Assembly: GCA_024236415.1 (NCBI GenBank)
Contig: JACKKN010000007.1
Coordinates: 124,001 to 188,000, forward strand
DNA length: 64,000 nt
Reading direction: 5' to 3'
Source: Hyphomicrobiales bacterium
GTDB taxonomy: Bacteria > Pseudomonadota > Alphaproteobacteria > Rhodospirillales > JACKKN01
This document shows, piece by piece, positions 36,744 through 44,484 of the stretch (position 1 is its first letter; every line of letters starts with the position of its first letter). A program made the translations under genes and the position numbers. The notes beneath the pieces are model-generated. The model worked only from the letters and a program-made list of their open reading frames with translations. It was not told the origin of the DNA and made no database searches.

Positions 36744-38322
36744 ATGATGCAGTCCGAACCGACCTGGGCCGCCGTCCGGCGAACGGTGTGGGCCCTTTTC
36801 CTCGCCGCCGCCGCGCTGGCGGCCCCGGCGCGGGCCGAGCCGCCCGTGCCGCCGCCCGTGCCGCCAGCCGGGGACCCGGCCCTGGAGGCCATGGTGCGGG
36901 ACCCGGCGGGGGGCTGGTCCGACCTGCTGCCGTTCTACGGCGCCCGCGGGTTCCGGCCCGCCTGGCTGGACGGCGGCGGGCTGGGCGCGCGCGGCCGCGT
37001 GCTGCGCGACCGCCTGGCGGCGGCGGCGGGCGAGGGCCTGGACCCCGCCGACTACGGCGTCGCCGCCATTGCCGAAAGCCTTGCGGCCGCGGCCCCGGCG
37101 GACCGCCGGCGGGGGGAGCTGCTGCTCAGCCGGGCGCTGCGCCGCTGGCCGCGACATGGGCGCCGCCGACGCCCTGACCGCCGGCGCCGGCGCCGCCGAC
37201 CTGGCGGCCTTCCTCGACCGCCTGGCGCCGGCCGACCCCGCCTATGCGGACCTGCGCGCCGCCCTGGCCCGGTACCGCGCCGTGGCCGCCGGCGGCGAAT
37301 GGCCGACCCTGCCGGACGGGCCGCTGCTGCGCCCCGGCGCCGCCGATGCCCGTCTGCCGGCCCTGCGCCGGCGCCTGGCCGCCACCGGTGACCTGCCGGC
37401 CACCGTCGACCCTGCCGGCGGCGTCTACGCTCCCGGCCTGGCCGCCGCCGTGCGCCGGTTCCAGGGCCGCCACGGCCTGGCCGCCGACGGCATCGTCGGG
37501 CCCGCGACCCGGGCCGCCCTGAACCTGCCGGCGGCGCAGCGGGTGGCGATCCTGGCCGACAACCTGCGCCGCCTGCGCGGGCACCTGCGCCGGGTGGCGC
37601 CCACCGCGGTGGTGGTCAACGTGGCGGCGGCCGACCTGCGCGTGATGGTGGACGGGGTCCAGGTCCTGCGCAGCCGGGTCATCGTCGGCCGCGAGGACTG
37701 GGCGACGCCGCTGTTCCAGGGCGCCATCACCGCGCTGGAGTTCCACCCCGCCTGGTACGTGCCGCCGCGCATCGTGCGGCTGGAGATGCTGCAGCAAATC
37801 CGCCGCGACCCCGACTACCTGGCGCGGCACAACCTGCAGGTCATCGACGGCTGGGGCGACACCGCGCGGATCATCGACCCGGCGACCATCGACTGGCGCG
37901 CCGGCAGGGCCGGCACCCTGCGCCTGCGCCAGCCGCCCGGGCCGCGCAACCCCCTGGGCCGGGTCAAGTTCCTGTTCGAGAACCCGCACCAGGTCTACCT
38001 GCACGACACGCCCCGGACCGACCTGTTCGACCAGGCCAAGCGCATGCTGAGCCACGGCTGCGTGCGGGTCGAACTGGCCGCCGAGCTGGCCACGGTCCTG
38101 CTGGCCCCCGACCCGGCCTGGCCGCCGCAGGCCGTGGCTGCGGCCCTGGAGAGCGGGCAGACCCGGTACGTGCGCCTGGCGCGGCCCATGCCCCTGTACC
38201 TGATCAGCCTGACCGCCTGGGCCGAGCCCGACGGCACCGTGCATTTCCGGCCGCACGGCGGCGACCAGGTCGAATGCAGCGGCGCCCCGGAGGGCCCCCT
38301 GCCGGCCAAGGGGAGCGGCTGA
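36744..38322 (+). pseudogene. L,D-transpeptidase 2 (YcbB-like), frameshifted
   Basis: The N-terminal part (36744 to about 37150; signal peptide ending in PARA, then LLPFYGARGFRPAWLDG) and the rest (about 37150-38322) are in different frames. The crossover is around the GCGCTGCGCCGCTGGCCGCG stretch near 37140-37160. Combined, the product would have a scaffold domain, a peptidoglycan-binding domain (LAAAVRRFQGRHGLAADGIV) and a YkuD catalytic domain with MLSHGCVRVE, as in YcbB-type enzymes. A single-base indel breaks the gene; it may be real or a sequencing error in a GC-rich run. All catalytic residues are intact. Confidence 0.8.
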
Positions 38323-38407
38323 ATCCCGCCGGCGGCGGCGGTAAATTCCTGTTGAATCCCCGGACCGGATCGACGAGCCTCGGACGGCAACCGATTCGAG
38401 GAGCCCC

Positions 38408-38965
38408 GTGGAGCATCGCCGCCGCCTGCTGAAGCTCGGCCTGGCCGGGGTCTGCGCCCTGGCACCGCGCCCCCTGATGGCGGCGGCCGCGCCCGCCCGC
38501 CCGCGCCCGGCGGCCGCCGCGGGCGACCGCACGCTGGCCTACCTCAACCTGCACACCGGCGAGAAGGTGACCGCCACCTACTGGGCGGACGGCGCCTACC
38601 TGGACGACGGCCTGGGCGAGATGGACCGGGTGTTGCGCGATTTCCGCACCGGCGAGGTGACGGACATGGACCGGCGCCTGTATGACCTGCTGCACGCCCT
38701 GCGCCGGCGGCTGGACACGGACGCGCCGTTCCACGTGATCTCGGGCTACCGCTCGCCCAGGACCAACGCCGCCCTGGCCCAGGCCGGCGGCGGCGTCGCC
38801 AAGCGCAGCCTGCACATGCGCGGCATGGCCATCGACATCCGCGTGCCGGGCCGGTCGCTCAAGGCCCTGCACCGGGCCGCCCGGTCCCTGCGCGGCGGCG
38901 GGGTCGGCCTCTATCCGCGGTCCAACTTCGTCCACGTGGACGTGGGCCGGGTCCGCTACTGGTAG
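38408..38965 (+). CDS. DUF882 (YcbK-like) murein peptidase-fold protein
   Basis: A 185-residue exported protein starting at GTG 38408. The N-terminus HRRRLLKLGLAG looks like a twin-arginine-type signal. The M15/DUF882 zinc site is seen as SGYRSPRTNAAL, SLHMRGMAIDI and FVHVDVG (two His and Asp). E. coli MepK of this family cuts 3-3 crosslinks made by L,D-transpeptidases, which are encoded on both sides. This suggests a 3-3 crosslink turnover role. Confidence 0.9.
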   Translation: MEHRRRLLKLGLAGVCALAPRPLMAAAAPARPRPAAAAGDRTLAYLNLHTGEKVTATYWADGAYLDDGLGEMDRVLRDFRTGEVTDMDRRLYDLLHALRRRLDTDAPFHVISGYRSPRTNAALAQAGGGVAKRSLHMRGMAIDIRVPGRSLKALHRAARSLRGGGVGLYPRSNFVHVDVGRVRYW

Positions 38966-38969
38966 CCCG

Positions 38970-39887
38970 TCACCGCAGGATCGCCACCGGCAGGCCGCGC
39001 CGCTCCTGCACCACCCGTTTCACCGCCGCCCAGTCCACCCGGTCCAGGTCCGGCCCGGCGGCGCCGGCCACCCGCGCCGCCAGGTCCGCCGGTGCGGGCA
39101 CCGGCGGCGGCGGCCGGCCGGCCTCGATGGCGTCGGCCTGGGCCTGGGTCGGGTGCACCTCCAGGTACAGCATGGCGCCGCGCCGGCCCAGCTTGACCGG
39201 CTGGTCGACGATGCGCACCGGGGTGCCCACGGCGACCCGGGGGAACAGGGCGGCGATGTCCTCGGGATAGAGGCGGATGCAGCCGTGGCTGACCCGGCGG
39301 CCCACGCCCATGGGCCTGTTGGTGCCGTGGATCACGTAGGACCCGCCCTGTGGTCCCGGGGCCAGGTCCAGGGCGAAGTCGCCCAGGGGGTTGGCCGGCC
39401 CGGCCGGCACCACCGCCGGCAGATCGGCCTTCTCGGCGCGGATGGACGGCGGCGGGCACCAGGTCGGGGCGGCGCGCCTGGCCACCACCCGGGTCTCCAG
39501 CTCGGGCGTCTCCCAGCCCTGGCGGCCGATGCCGGCGGGGTAGCTGACGGGGGCGCCGCCGGCGGGGAAGAAGTACAGGCGCTGGTCGGCCAGGTTGATG
39601 ACGATGCCGCGGCGCGGCGCCCGCGGCACAAGGTGCGCCGTGGGCAGGACCAGGGCGCGCCCGGCCCCGGGCAGCCAGGGATCGACCCCCGGGTTGGCGG
39701 CCAGCAGCTCGACGAAGCCCAGGTCGTGGGCGCGCGCCAGGGCCAGCAGGGTGTCGCCGCCGCCGGTGACCTGGCGGCCGGGCGCGCCCAGCAGGTCGTC
39801 GCCGGCCCGGACCGGCGCCGCCGGCCCCGCCAGGGCCAGGGCGGCGGCCGCCAGGGCCGCCCGCCAGCGGATCGCCTTGCGGGTCAT
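38970..39887 (-). CDS. L,D-transpeptidase 3 with LysM-like domain
   Basis: A 305-residue periplasmic enzyme: signal peptide (about 1-28), a LysM-like module (GGGDTLLALARAHDLGFVELLAANPGVD), the YkuD domain (IVINLADQRLYFFP, YVIHGTNRPMGVGRRVSHGCIRL) with cysteine nucleophile, and a C-terminal extension. The order of domains is that of ErfK/YbiS/YcfS, the enzymes that attach Lpp to peptidoglycan in E. coli. It converges with the DUF882 gene. Together with the Lpp-like gene it is the best candidate for the anchoring enzyme. Confidence 0.93.
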   Translation of the reverse strand: MTRKAIRWRAALAAAALALAGPAAPVRAGDDLLGAPGRQVTGGGDTLLALARAHDLGFVELLAANPGVDPWLPGAGRALVLPTAHLVPRAPRRGIVINLADQRLYFFPAGGAPVSYPAGIGRQGWETPELETRVVARRAAPTWCPPPSIRAEKADLPAVVPAGPANPLGDFALDLAPGPQGGSYVIHGTNRPMGVGRRVSHGCIRLYPEDIAALFPRVAVGTPVRIVDQPVKLGRRGAMLYLEVHPTQAQADAIEAGRPPPPVPAPADLAARVAGAAGPDLDRVDWAAVKRVVQERRGLPVAILR

Positions 39888-39976
39888 GGGTTCCTTCCTT
39901 CGCGGCGGCGGTGCGCGCGCCCCTTCATGGTACCACCGGGCGCCGTACCGCGGCGGAAAAAAGCCGGACAGGGCCG

Positions 39977-40006
39977 TTGCCCTGCCGGGGCCGGCGGGCC
40001 TAGATT
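39977..40006 (+). promoter_or_regulatory. Possible promoter of the EncFtn-like gene
   Basis: TTGCCC (39977-39982), 18 bases, TAGATT (40001-40006), 38 bases upstream of the ATG at 40044. The spacing is acceptable and the match is moderate. Confidence 0.35.
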
Positions 40007-40043
40007 AGGGGTCCCGAATACAAAACCTGGCAGCGAGGATGTG

Positions 40044-40331
40044 ATGTCGAACGAAGGTTACCACGAACCCATCAACGAACTGTCCGACGAGACGCGGGAC
40101 ATGCACCGCGCCATCGTCTCGTTGATGGAGGAGCTGGAGGCGGTGGACTGGTACAACCAGCGCGTCGACGCCTGCAAGGACCCGGAGCTGAAGGCCATCC
40201 TGGCCCACAACCGGGACGAGGAGAAGGAGCACGCGGCCATGGTCCTGGAATGGATCCGGCGCCAGGACCCGACCTTCGACAAGGAACTGCGCGACTACGT
40301 CTTCACCGACAAGCCCATCGCCCACATGTAG
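40044..40331 (+). CDS. EncFtn-like ferritin (encapsulin cargo family), no targeting tail
   Basis: A 95-residue two-helix ferritin-like protein. It has the metal residues of encapsulated ferritins in MEELEAVDWYNQRVDAC and HNRDEEKEHAAMVLEW (Glu, Glu, His). In Rhodospirillum rubrum and others this protein carries a C-terminal encapsulin-targeting peptide and the shell gene follows. Here the chain stops at DKPIAHM, without tail, and no shell gene is within 20 kb. It may work as a free ferroxidase-type decamer. A strong GC hairpin follows at 40341-40370. Confidence 0.88.
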   Translation: MSNEGYHEPINELSDETRDMHRAIVSLMEELEAVDWYNQRVDACKDPELKAILAHNRDEEKEHAAMVLEWIRRQDPTFDKELRDYVFTDKPIAHM

Positions 40332-40340
40332 GGCTCCCGG

Positions 40341-40370
40341 GCCGGCGCCCCCCCTCCCCCGGGCGCCGGC
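40341..40370 (+). terminator. GC-rich hairpin after the EncFtn-like gene
   Basis: GCCGGCGCCC and GGGCGCCGGC form a perfect 10-base stem with a C-rich 10-base loop. No T-tract follows, so it may act as an mRNA end stabiliser or a weak terminator. Confidence 0.55.
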
Positions 40371-40482
40371 GTCGCCGCATACCGTTCCCGGTTACCAGCC
40401 ATCCGCCCCCGTCCATGGTGGCGCCCCCCCGCCCGTGCGATAATACAGTATATCCCTGTGTATCATTGGGGAGGGCAAGACC

Positions 40483-41067
40483 ATGTCGAACAGACTGCGG
40501 CAAGCCTTTTCCCGGGAAGCCGTCGGCGTGTTCGCGTCGGCGGACGCCATGCAGGCGGCCATCGACGAGCTGCTGAGCTCGGGTTTCGATCGCGCCGAGA
40601 TCAACCTGCTCGCCGGCGAGCACGCCGTCCGGGAAAAGCTCGGACACCTGTACACCCGGACCGCGGAGGCCGAGGACGACCCCGCGGCGCCGCGCACGGC
40701 CTATGTGTCCCCCGAATCCATCGGCGATGCCGAGGGCGGCGTCATCGGCGCCCTGATGTACCTGCCGGCCAGCCTGGCCGCGGGGGCGGTCGTCGCCTCG
40801 GGCGGCACCCTGGCGGCGGCGGCGGGAGCCACGGCCCTGGCCCTCGGTGCCGGCGCCCTGGTGGGCGCCGCCCTGGCCGGGGTGATCGGCGACCACCACG
40901 CCAGGTTCCTGCACGACCAGTTGGAGAAGGGCGGCCTGCTGCTGTGGGTGCTGACCCGAACGGCGGAGCGGGAGTCCCGCGCCGCCGAGATCCTGTCGCG
41001 CCACGGGGCGCGGGACGTGCACGTGCACGGCCTGCGGTCGGGCCGCAAGGAAGGAGAAAAGCCATGA
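40483..41067 (+). CDS. General stress 17M-type domain membrane-associated protein
   Basis: A 194-residue protein. It begins with a domain like that of stress proteins of the 17M type (VGVFASADAMQAAIDELLSS, GFDRAEINLLAGE), then has a long Gly/Ala hydrophobic region (about 85-140) that could form two helices, and ends with a second small domain (RAAEILSRHGARDVHVHG). GGAGGG stands before the ATG. It overlaps the next small gene by four bases. The function is unknown; a stress-related membrane protein is likely. Confidence 0.7.
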   Translation: MSNRLRQAFSREAVGVFASADAMQAAIDELLSSGFDRAEINLLAGEHAVREKLGHLYTRTAEAEDDPAAPRTAYVSPESIGDAEGGVIGALMYLPASLAAGAVVASGGTLAAAAGATALALGAGALVGAALAGVIGDHHARFLHDQLEKGGLLLWVLTRTAERESRAAEILSRHGARDVHVHGLRSGRKEGEKP

Positions 41068-41225
41068 AAAACACCTTCGAACGCGACCTTGAAAACCTGA
41101 TCGAGAAATACCTGGCCAACGGCGCCGACGCCGCCGACCTGGTCGAGGTCCTGACCCGGCAGACGAACCTGGTCATCGGCCGCCACAACCTGGAATTCGA
41201 GCTGGACCGGGCGGTCGGGCAATAG
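41064..41225 (+). CDS. Small helical protein coupled to the 17M-type gene
   Basis: A 53-residue protein (ATG 41064 in ATGA overlap with the previous stop, GGAGAAAAG upstream). It reads as two amphipathic helices (FERDLENLIEKYLANGADA, then LVEVLTRQTNLVIGRHNLEF). It is too short for most gene callers. A strong hairpin follows. The function is unknown, but the coupling implies a shared role with the upstream protein. Confidence 0.65.
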   Translation: MKNTFERDLENLIEKYLANGADAADLVEVLTRQTNLVIGRHNLEFELDRAVGQ

Positions 41226-41233
41226 CGCCTTGC

Positions 41234-41270
41234 GGGCGCGGCCCGCGGCGCGCAACCGCGGGCCGCGCCC
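41234..41270. terminator. Perfect 15-base-stem hairpin
   Basis: GGGCGCGGCCCGCGG (41234-41248) and CCGCGGGCCGCGCCC (41256-41270) are exact reverse complements around a seven-base loop. The hairpin lies between the 53-residue gene and the convergent tmRNA gene and can end transcription from either side. Confidence 0.7.
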
Positions 41271-41299
41271 CCGGTTGGATCGGCAATCCCTGAATCCCT

Positions 41300-41604
41300 G
41301 AAACGAAGTGGGGGGCTTCTGTTGCCAGGTGCCCCCCGAACCCCGTGTTGCCTCAATTAAGCGGCAACTGCAAATGCCTCATTGTCGTTGGCATTTATGA
41401 GATCGGCCCGATAACGGTGGTACCATGCCGGGCGAAAACCAAGTCTTTACCACGCGTGTCGATCCTGTTTCGCCCCCATGAAAGCCCCGGGAGGACCGGC
41501 CTGACCGGGCCCGTCCGGGGGATTTGGTGGAGGCGCCGGGCACTGCCCCCGGGTCCACTACGCTTATTCCACAAGGCGTTTATCGCCATAGTCGGTTTCC
41601 CGAC
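41300..41604 (-). ncRNA. ssrA: tmRNA, circularly permuted two-piece form
   Basis: On the minus strand the gene begins with the acceptor piece, which ends in GGCGCCTCCACCA (CCA at 41527-41525). After a spacer the coding piece starts with GGGGGCGAAACAGGATCGAC (from 41477) and contains the tag frame at 41392-41357, reading ANDNEAFAVAA then TAA. Pseudoknot-forming TGTTGCC repeats and a GGGGGGC hairpin follow. This order, 3' half before 5' half, is the permuted alphaproteobacterial form that is cut into two RNAs. tmRNA rescues stalled ribosomes and tags proteins for ClpXP, with SspB (also in this window) as adaptor. Open frames drawn over it are spurious. Confidence 0.95.
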
Positions 41605-41610
41605 AGACCT

Positions 41611-41639
41611 AATATACGCCTGCGGCGGGGTTTTTTAAA
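41611..41639 (-). promoter_or_regulatory. Likely ssrA promoter
   Basis: Minus-strand TTTAAA (41639-41634), a 17-base spacer and TATATT (41616-41611) place the start near 41604, just before the acceptor piece of tmRNA. The -35 box lies in the loop of a TGCGGCGGGG/CCCCGCCGCA hairpin at 41621-41650 that also follows the upstream membrane-gene operon. Confidence 0.55.
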
Positions 41640-41653
41640 GCCCCGCCGCAGGG

Positions 41654-42157
41654 TCAGCGGGCGTGCCCCAATGGCCGGCGGTCCTCGCCGGCCACGCCCA
41701 CCAGCACGGCGCGCCCGGCGTCGTCCACGCGCAGGCGGCCATACTTGGCGTCGCGGTACAGGGCGGCGTCGCCCTCCTGGAAGAAGAACGACTCGCCGCC
41801 ATAGCGCAGGGTGCCGTCGCGGTGCCGGGCCATGTAGCGCAGGCGCGCCTCGCCGGGCGCCAGGGCGGTGCCGTCGTCCGGCCGGGCGTAGGCGCCGACC
41901 CCGTCGCCATCCAGGGCCAGGACCACCGTGCCGCGCCGCGGCAGGGCGGCGGCGGCCTTGTCGGGGTGGACCGAGGCCCGGTAGCGCAGGCGCATGTAGT
42001 CGCCCTGGATCAGCGAGCGCGGGTCGACCGGGCGCAGGGGCAGCAGGATCTCGCGGCCGTGCGCGACGATGGCCTGCTTGCCCAGGATGTCCCAGTGGGC
42101 GACCCCCAGCACCAGCACGGCGCCCAGGACGACCAGCAGCATGCGCGCGGTCCTCAT
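41654..42157 (-). CDS. GDYXXLXY-family protein
   Basis: A 167-residue protein with an N-terminal membrane helix (about 6-22) and the eponymous GDYMRLRY motif (residues about 53-60) in LIQGDYMRLRYRA. Members are encoded next to DUF4401 and DUF2157 membrane proteins, exactly as here; together they probably form an envelope complex of unknown role. Its ATG overlaps the stop of the DUF4401 gene (ATGA). Confidence 0.88.
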   Translation of the reverse strand: MRTARMLLVVLGAVLVLGVAHWDILGKQAIVAHGREILLPLRPVDPRSLIQGDYMRLRYRASVHPDKAAAALPRRGTVVLALDGDGVGAYARPDDGTALAPGEARLRYMARHRDGTLRYGGESFFFQEGDAALYRDAKYGRLRVDDAGRAVLVGVAGEDRRPLGHAR

Positions 42158-43233
42158 GGCCGGTCCTCCCGCGCCCGCCGTTCCAGCCAGGCCCAGGCCG
42201 CCAGCAGCACCAGCCCCACGGCCACCAGCAGGCCCGATTTCTGCATCAGGTCCAGGCGCAGGTCGGCGTAGAAGCGCCACAGGAACCCGGCCTCCACCAC
42301 CGCCCCCAGCCCGGCCAGGGCCGGCGAGCCCAGCAGGCCCGCCAGCAGCAGGATGACCAGGGCCGCCCCGCCGCCGGGCGGCAGCACCAGGGCCACGGCG
42401 GCGGCGGCGGCCGGGGCGGCCAGCGGCCACGGCCCGTCGTCGGCCAGCCGCGCCCAGCGCCAGGCCAGGGCGGCGGCCAGGGCGGCGATCAGGCCGCGGG
42501 CCGCCCAGGCGCTCCAGGTGTCCCAGGCGGCGCCGGCGCCCAGCAGGCCGTGCAGGAAGGGCAGGTCGGCCAGCGGCACCACCAGCAGCAGCACCGCCGC
42601 CGTGGGCCGCAGGTCGCGCGCGCGGCGGCAACAGCAGCAGGGCGGCGCCGGCCACGGTGGCCGGGACCAGCAGCAAGGTGCCGTGGGCCAGGCGCAGGTC
42701 GAGCACCGCCAGGGCGGCCAGGGCCACGGCCCCGGCCGAGGTCAGCAGTTGCAGCACCCGCGGCGCCCGCGCTGCGCGACCACCGCCGCCGCCGGCAGCA
42801 GGGCGGCGAGGGCCGCCACCGCCAGGGTCCGGCTGGCGCCGGCGGCGCGGGCGCCGGCCAGGGACTCGTGGTAGACGGCGGCGACCCCGCCGGCGAACAG
42901 GGCCGCGCCGGCGGCGGCCAGGGCCACGGCGACCTGGGTGCCGTAGGCGCCGTCGCGGCGGTGCAGCAGGGCCATGGCGGTGGCGAACAGGCCGGCGCCC
43001 AGGGCCGGGTGGACCCAGGACGGGTCGTCGATGCCGAACACCTGGTGCAGGAAGGCGGCGGCCAGCAGCACCAGGACCAGGGCGGTGATCCAGCCGGCCA
43101 GGGCCAGCACCGCCTCGGCCAGCCAGCCGGCGGCGCCGCGGGGCCCGCCGTCGGCGGCGGCGGCGTCCAGCACCGGCGCGGCGGCGGCCGGCTCCAGGCC
43201 GAGGGCGGAACAGAAGGTCTGTCGGTCGGTCAT
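42154..43233 (-). pseudogene. DUF4401 membrane protein, two frameshifts
   Basis: The homologous product starts at 43233 (TDRQTFCSALG), shifts frame near 42755-42775 (after VVAQR), continues in a second frame (LQLLTSAGAVALAALAVLDL) and shifts again near 42600-42630 into a third frame (LLLVVPLADLPFLHG) that ends at 42154. All three segments are hydrophobic and collinear with DUF4401 proteins. The start overlaps the DUF2157 stop and the end overlaps the GDYXXLXY start, so the operon is otherwise intact. Both indels are in GC-rich runs and may be sequencing errors. Confidence 0.75.
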
Positions 43234-44261
43234 GGGGTCCCTCCGGCAACGAATCGGTCCGTGTGGCGCAGGGTCCAGGCCAGGGCCACGGTGGTGCCGG
43301 CGCACCAGGCCACCAGCAGGGCCAGGCCGGCCAGCAGGGCCGGGCCGTCATGGCCGGCGTGCCAGACCGTGTCCTCCACCAGGCGGAAGCCCAGGGCCAT
43401 GACCGCCAGCCCGGCCAGGCCCACGGCCATGGCGAAGGCCGCCCGGTCGGGCACCAGGCGGGCGAAGGCCGCCGGCAGGGCGGCCAGCAGCACCGCCCCG
43501 GCGGCCAGGGTGGCGGCCGAGCCGTCCTTGCCCAGCAGGTAGGCGGCGGTGACGGCCAGGGCGTGGCCCCCGGCGGCGGCCAGCAGCAGGCGCCGCGCCC
43601 AGGGCACGGGCCGCCAGGCCGGCACCATCCGCACCGCGCCCTCCCAGGCGGCCAGGGCGGCGGCCAGCCCCCAGCCCAGGCCGGCGGCCAGTTCCGGTTC
43701 GGTCAGGCGGCCCTCGGCCACCAGCACCTGGTCGCCGTAGGTGGCGGCGGCGGCATAGGCCACCGCCAGCCACAGGACCCCGTGCGCCGGGTCCCGCGAC
43801 GCCAGGGCGAAGGGCAGGATCAGCACGGTCCAGGCGGCGAACAGGTCGTAGGCGTCGGCGCCGGTCTGGTAGACCTGCCCGATCACCGCCAGCAGCACCC
43901 CGGTCAGCACCGAGGCGCCGATCAGCGCCGCCCGTCCCGCCGCCCGGTCGATCCCCAGGACCAGGGCCCCGGCCACGGTCGCCACCAGCCCGGTGTCGAC
44001 GACGGCGAACTTGGCCCAGGGCGCCAGGTCGGCCCAGTTGTAGGCGAAGAAGAACACCACTCCGGCCAGGACGTGGGCAGCGCCCAGGGCCAGCAGGGCG
44101 CGGCGGGCCCAGCGGTCCCACGTGGCGTGGTCGCGCACGGCCAGGGCGGCGTCCAGGAACCGCCGCGCCGGCAGCACCCCGGCCCGGCGCAGGGCCAGCA
44201 CCTGGGCCCGGTCCAGGTCGCCGGGGGCGGGGATTGATGCGGTGGCGGGGTCGTCGGCCAT
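43230..44261 (-). CDS. DUF2157 membrane protein
   Basis: A 343-residue inner-membrane protein. A soluble N-terminal DUF2157 segment (about 1-55, LALRRAGVLPARRFLDA) is followed by about ten hydrophobic helices, with HVLAGVVFFFAYNWADL and GQVYQTGADAYDLFAAWT as family blocks. It is the first gene of the DUF2157-DUF4401-GDYXXLXY operon and is divergent from the RND pump genes. Two TetR-type operators lie in the shared upstream region. Confidence 0.88.
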   Translation of the reverse strand: MADDPATASIPAPGDLDRAQVLALRRAGVLPARRFLDAALAVRDHATWDRWARRALLALGAAHVLAGVVFFFAYNWADLAPWAKFAVVDTGLVATVAGALVLGIDRAAGRAALIGASVLTGVLLAVIGQVYQTGADAYDLFAAWTVLILPFALASRDPAHGVLWLAVAYAAAATYGDQVLVAEGRLTEPELAAGLGWGLAAALAAWEGAVRMVPAWRPVPWARRLLLAAAGGHALAVTAAYLLGKDGSAATLAAGAVLLAALPAAFARLVPDRAAFAMAVGLAGLAVMALGFRLVEDTVWHAGHDGPALLAGLALLVAWCAGTTVALAWTLRHTDRFVAGGTP

Positions 44262-44304
44262 GGCGGCGGGCGCTCCGGTCGTTGATCCTGTCCTCCATGG
44301 TGGA

Positions 44305-44339
44305 TGAACGGCGTTCAGTTGTCAATGAACAATGTTCAA
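44305..44339. promoter_or_regulatory. Paired TetR-type operators before the RND genes
   Basis: TGAACGGCGTTCA (44305-44317) and TGAACAATGTTCA (44326-44338, with a further matching A) are 21 bases apart, centre to centre. They share sequence and N3 spacing with the operators at 20644-20859. They lie between the divergent DUF2157 operon and the RND adaptor gene. Confidence 0.75.
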
Positions 44340-44484
44340 TTAAGTTCCGCAGGCCCCGCTGCGCGGTCCCGGGCGCCGGGCGGCGGCCATGAAACCATAG
44401 GCAGGGCGGGCGAGATGTGTTTGAATTTCCCCGCGTTACCGCGGCGCCGCCCGTGCGGCCCGGCTTCGAACGGCGTGGAGACCC

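Noticed and set aside
40443..40463. A dyad ATACA-N11-TGTAT before the 40483 gene as a LexA-like box
   Set aside because: Alphaproteobacterial LexA uses GTTC-N7-GTTC; a five-base dyad is too weak to call.
40044..41225. An encapsulin nanocompartment locus
   Set aside because: Only the ferritin-like cargo homologue is present; neither the shell gene nor a targeting tail is seen.
41345..41638. A 97-codon plus-strand frame at 41345
   Set aside because: It lies across the tmRNA gene on the opposite strand and has no family resemblance.
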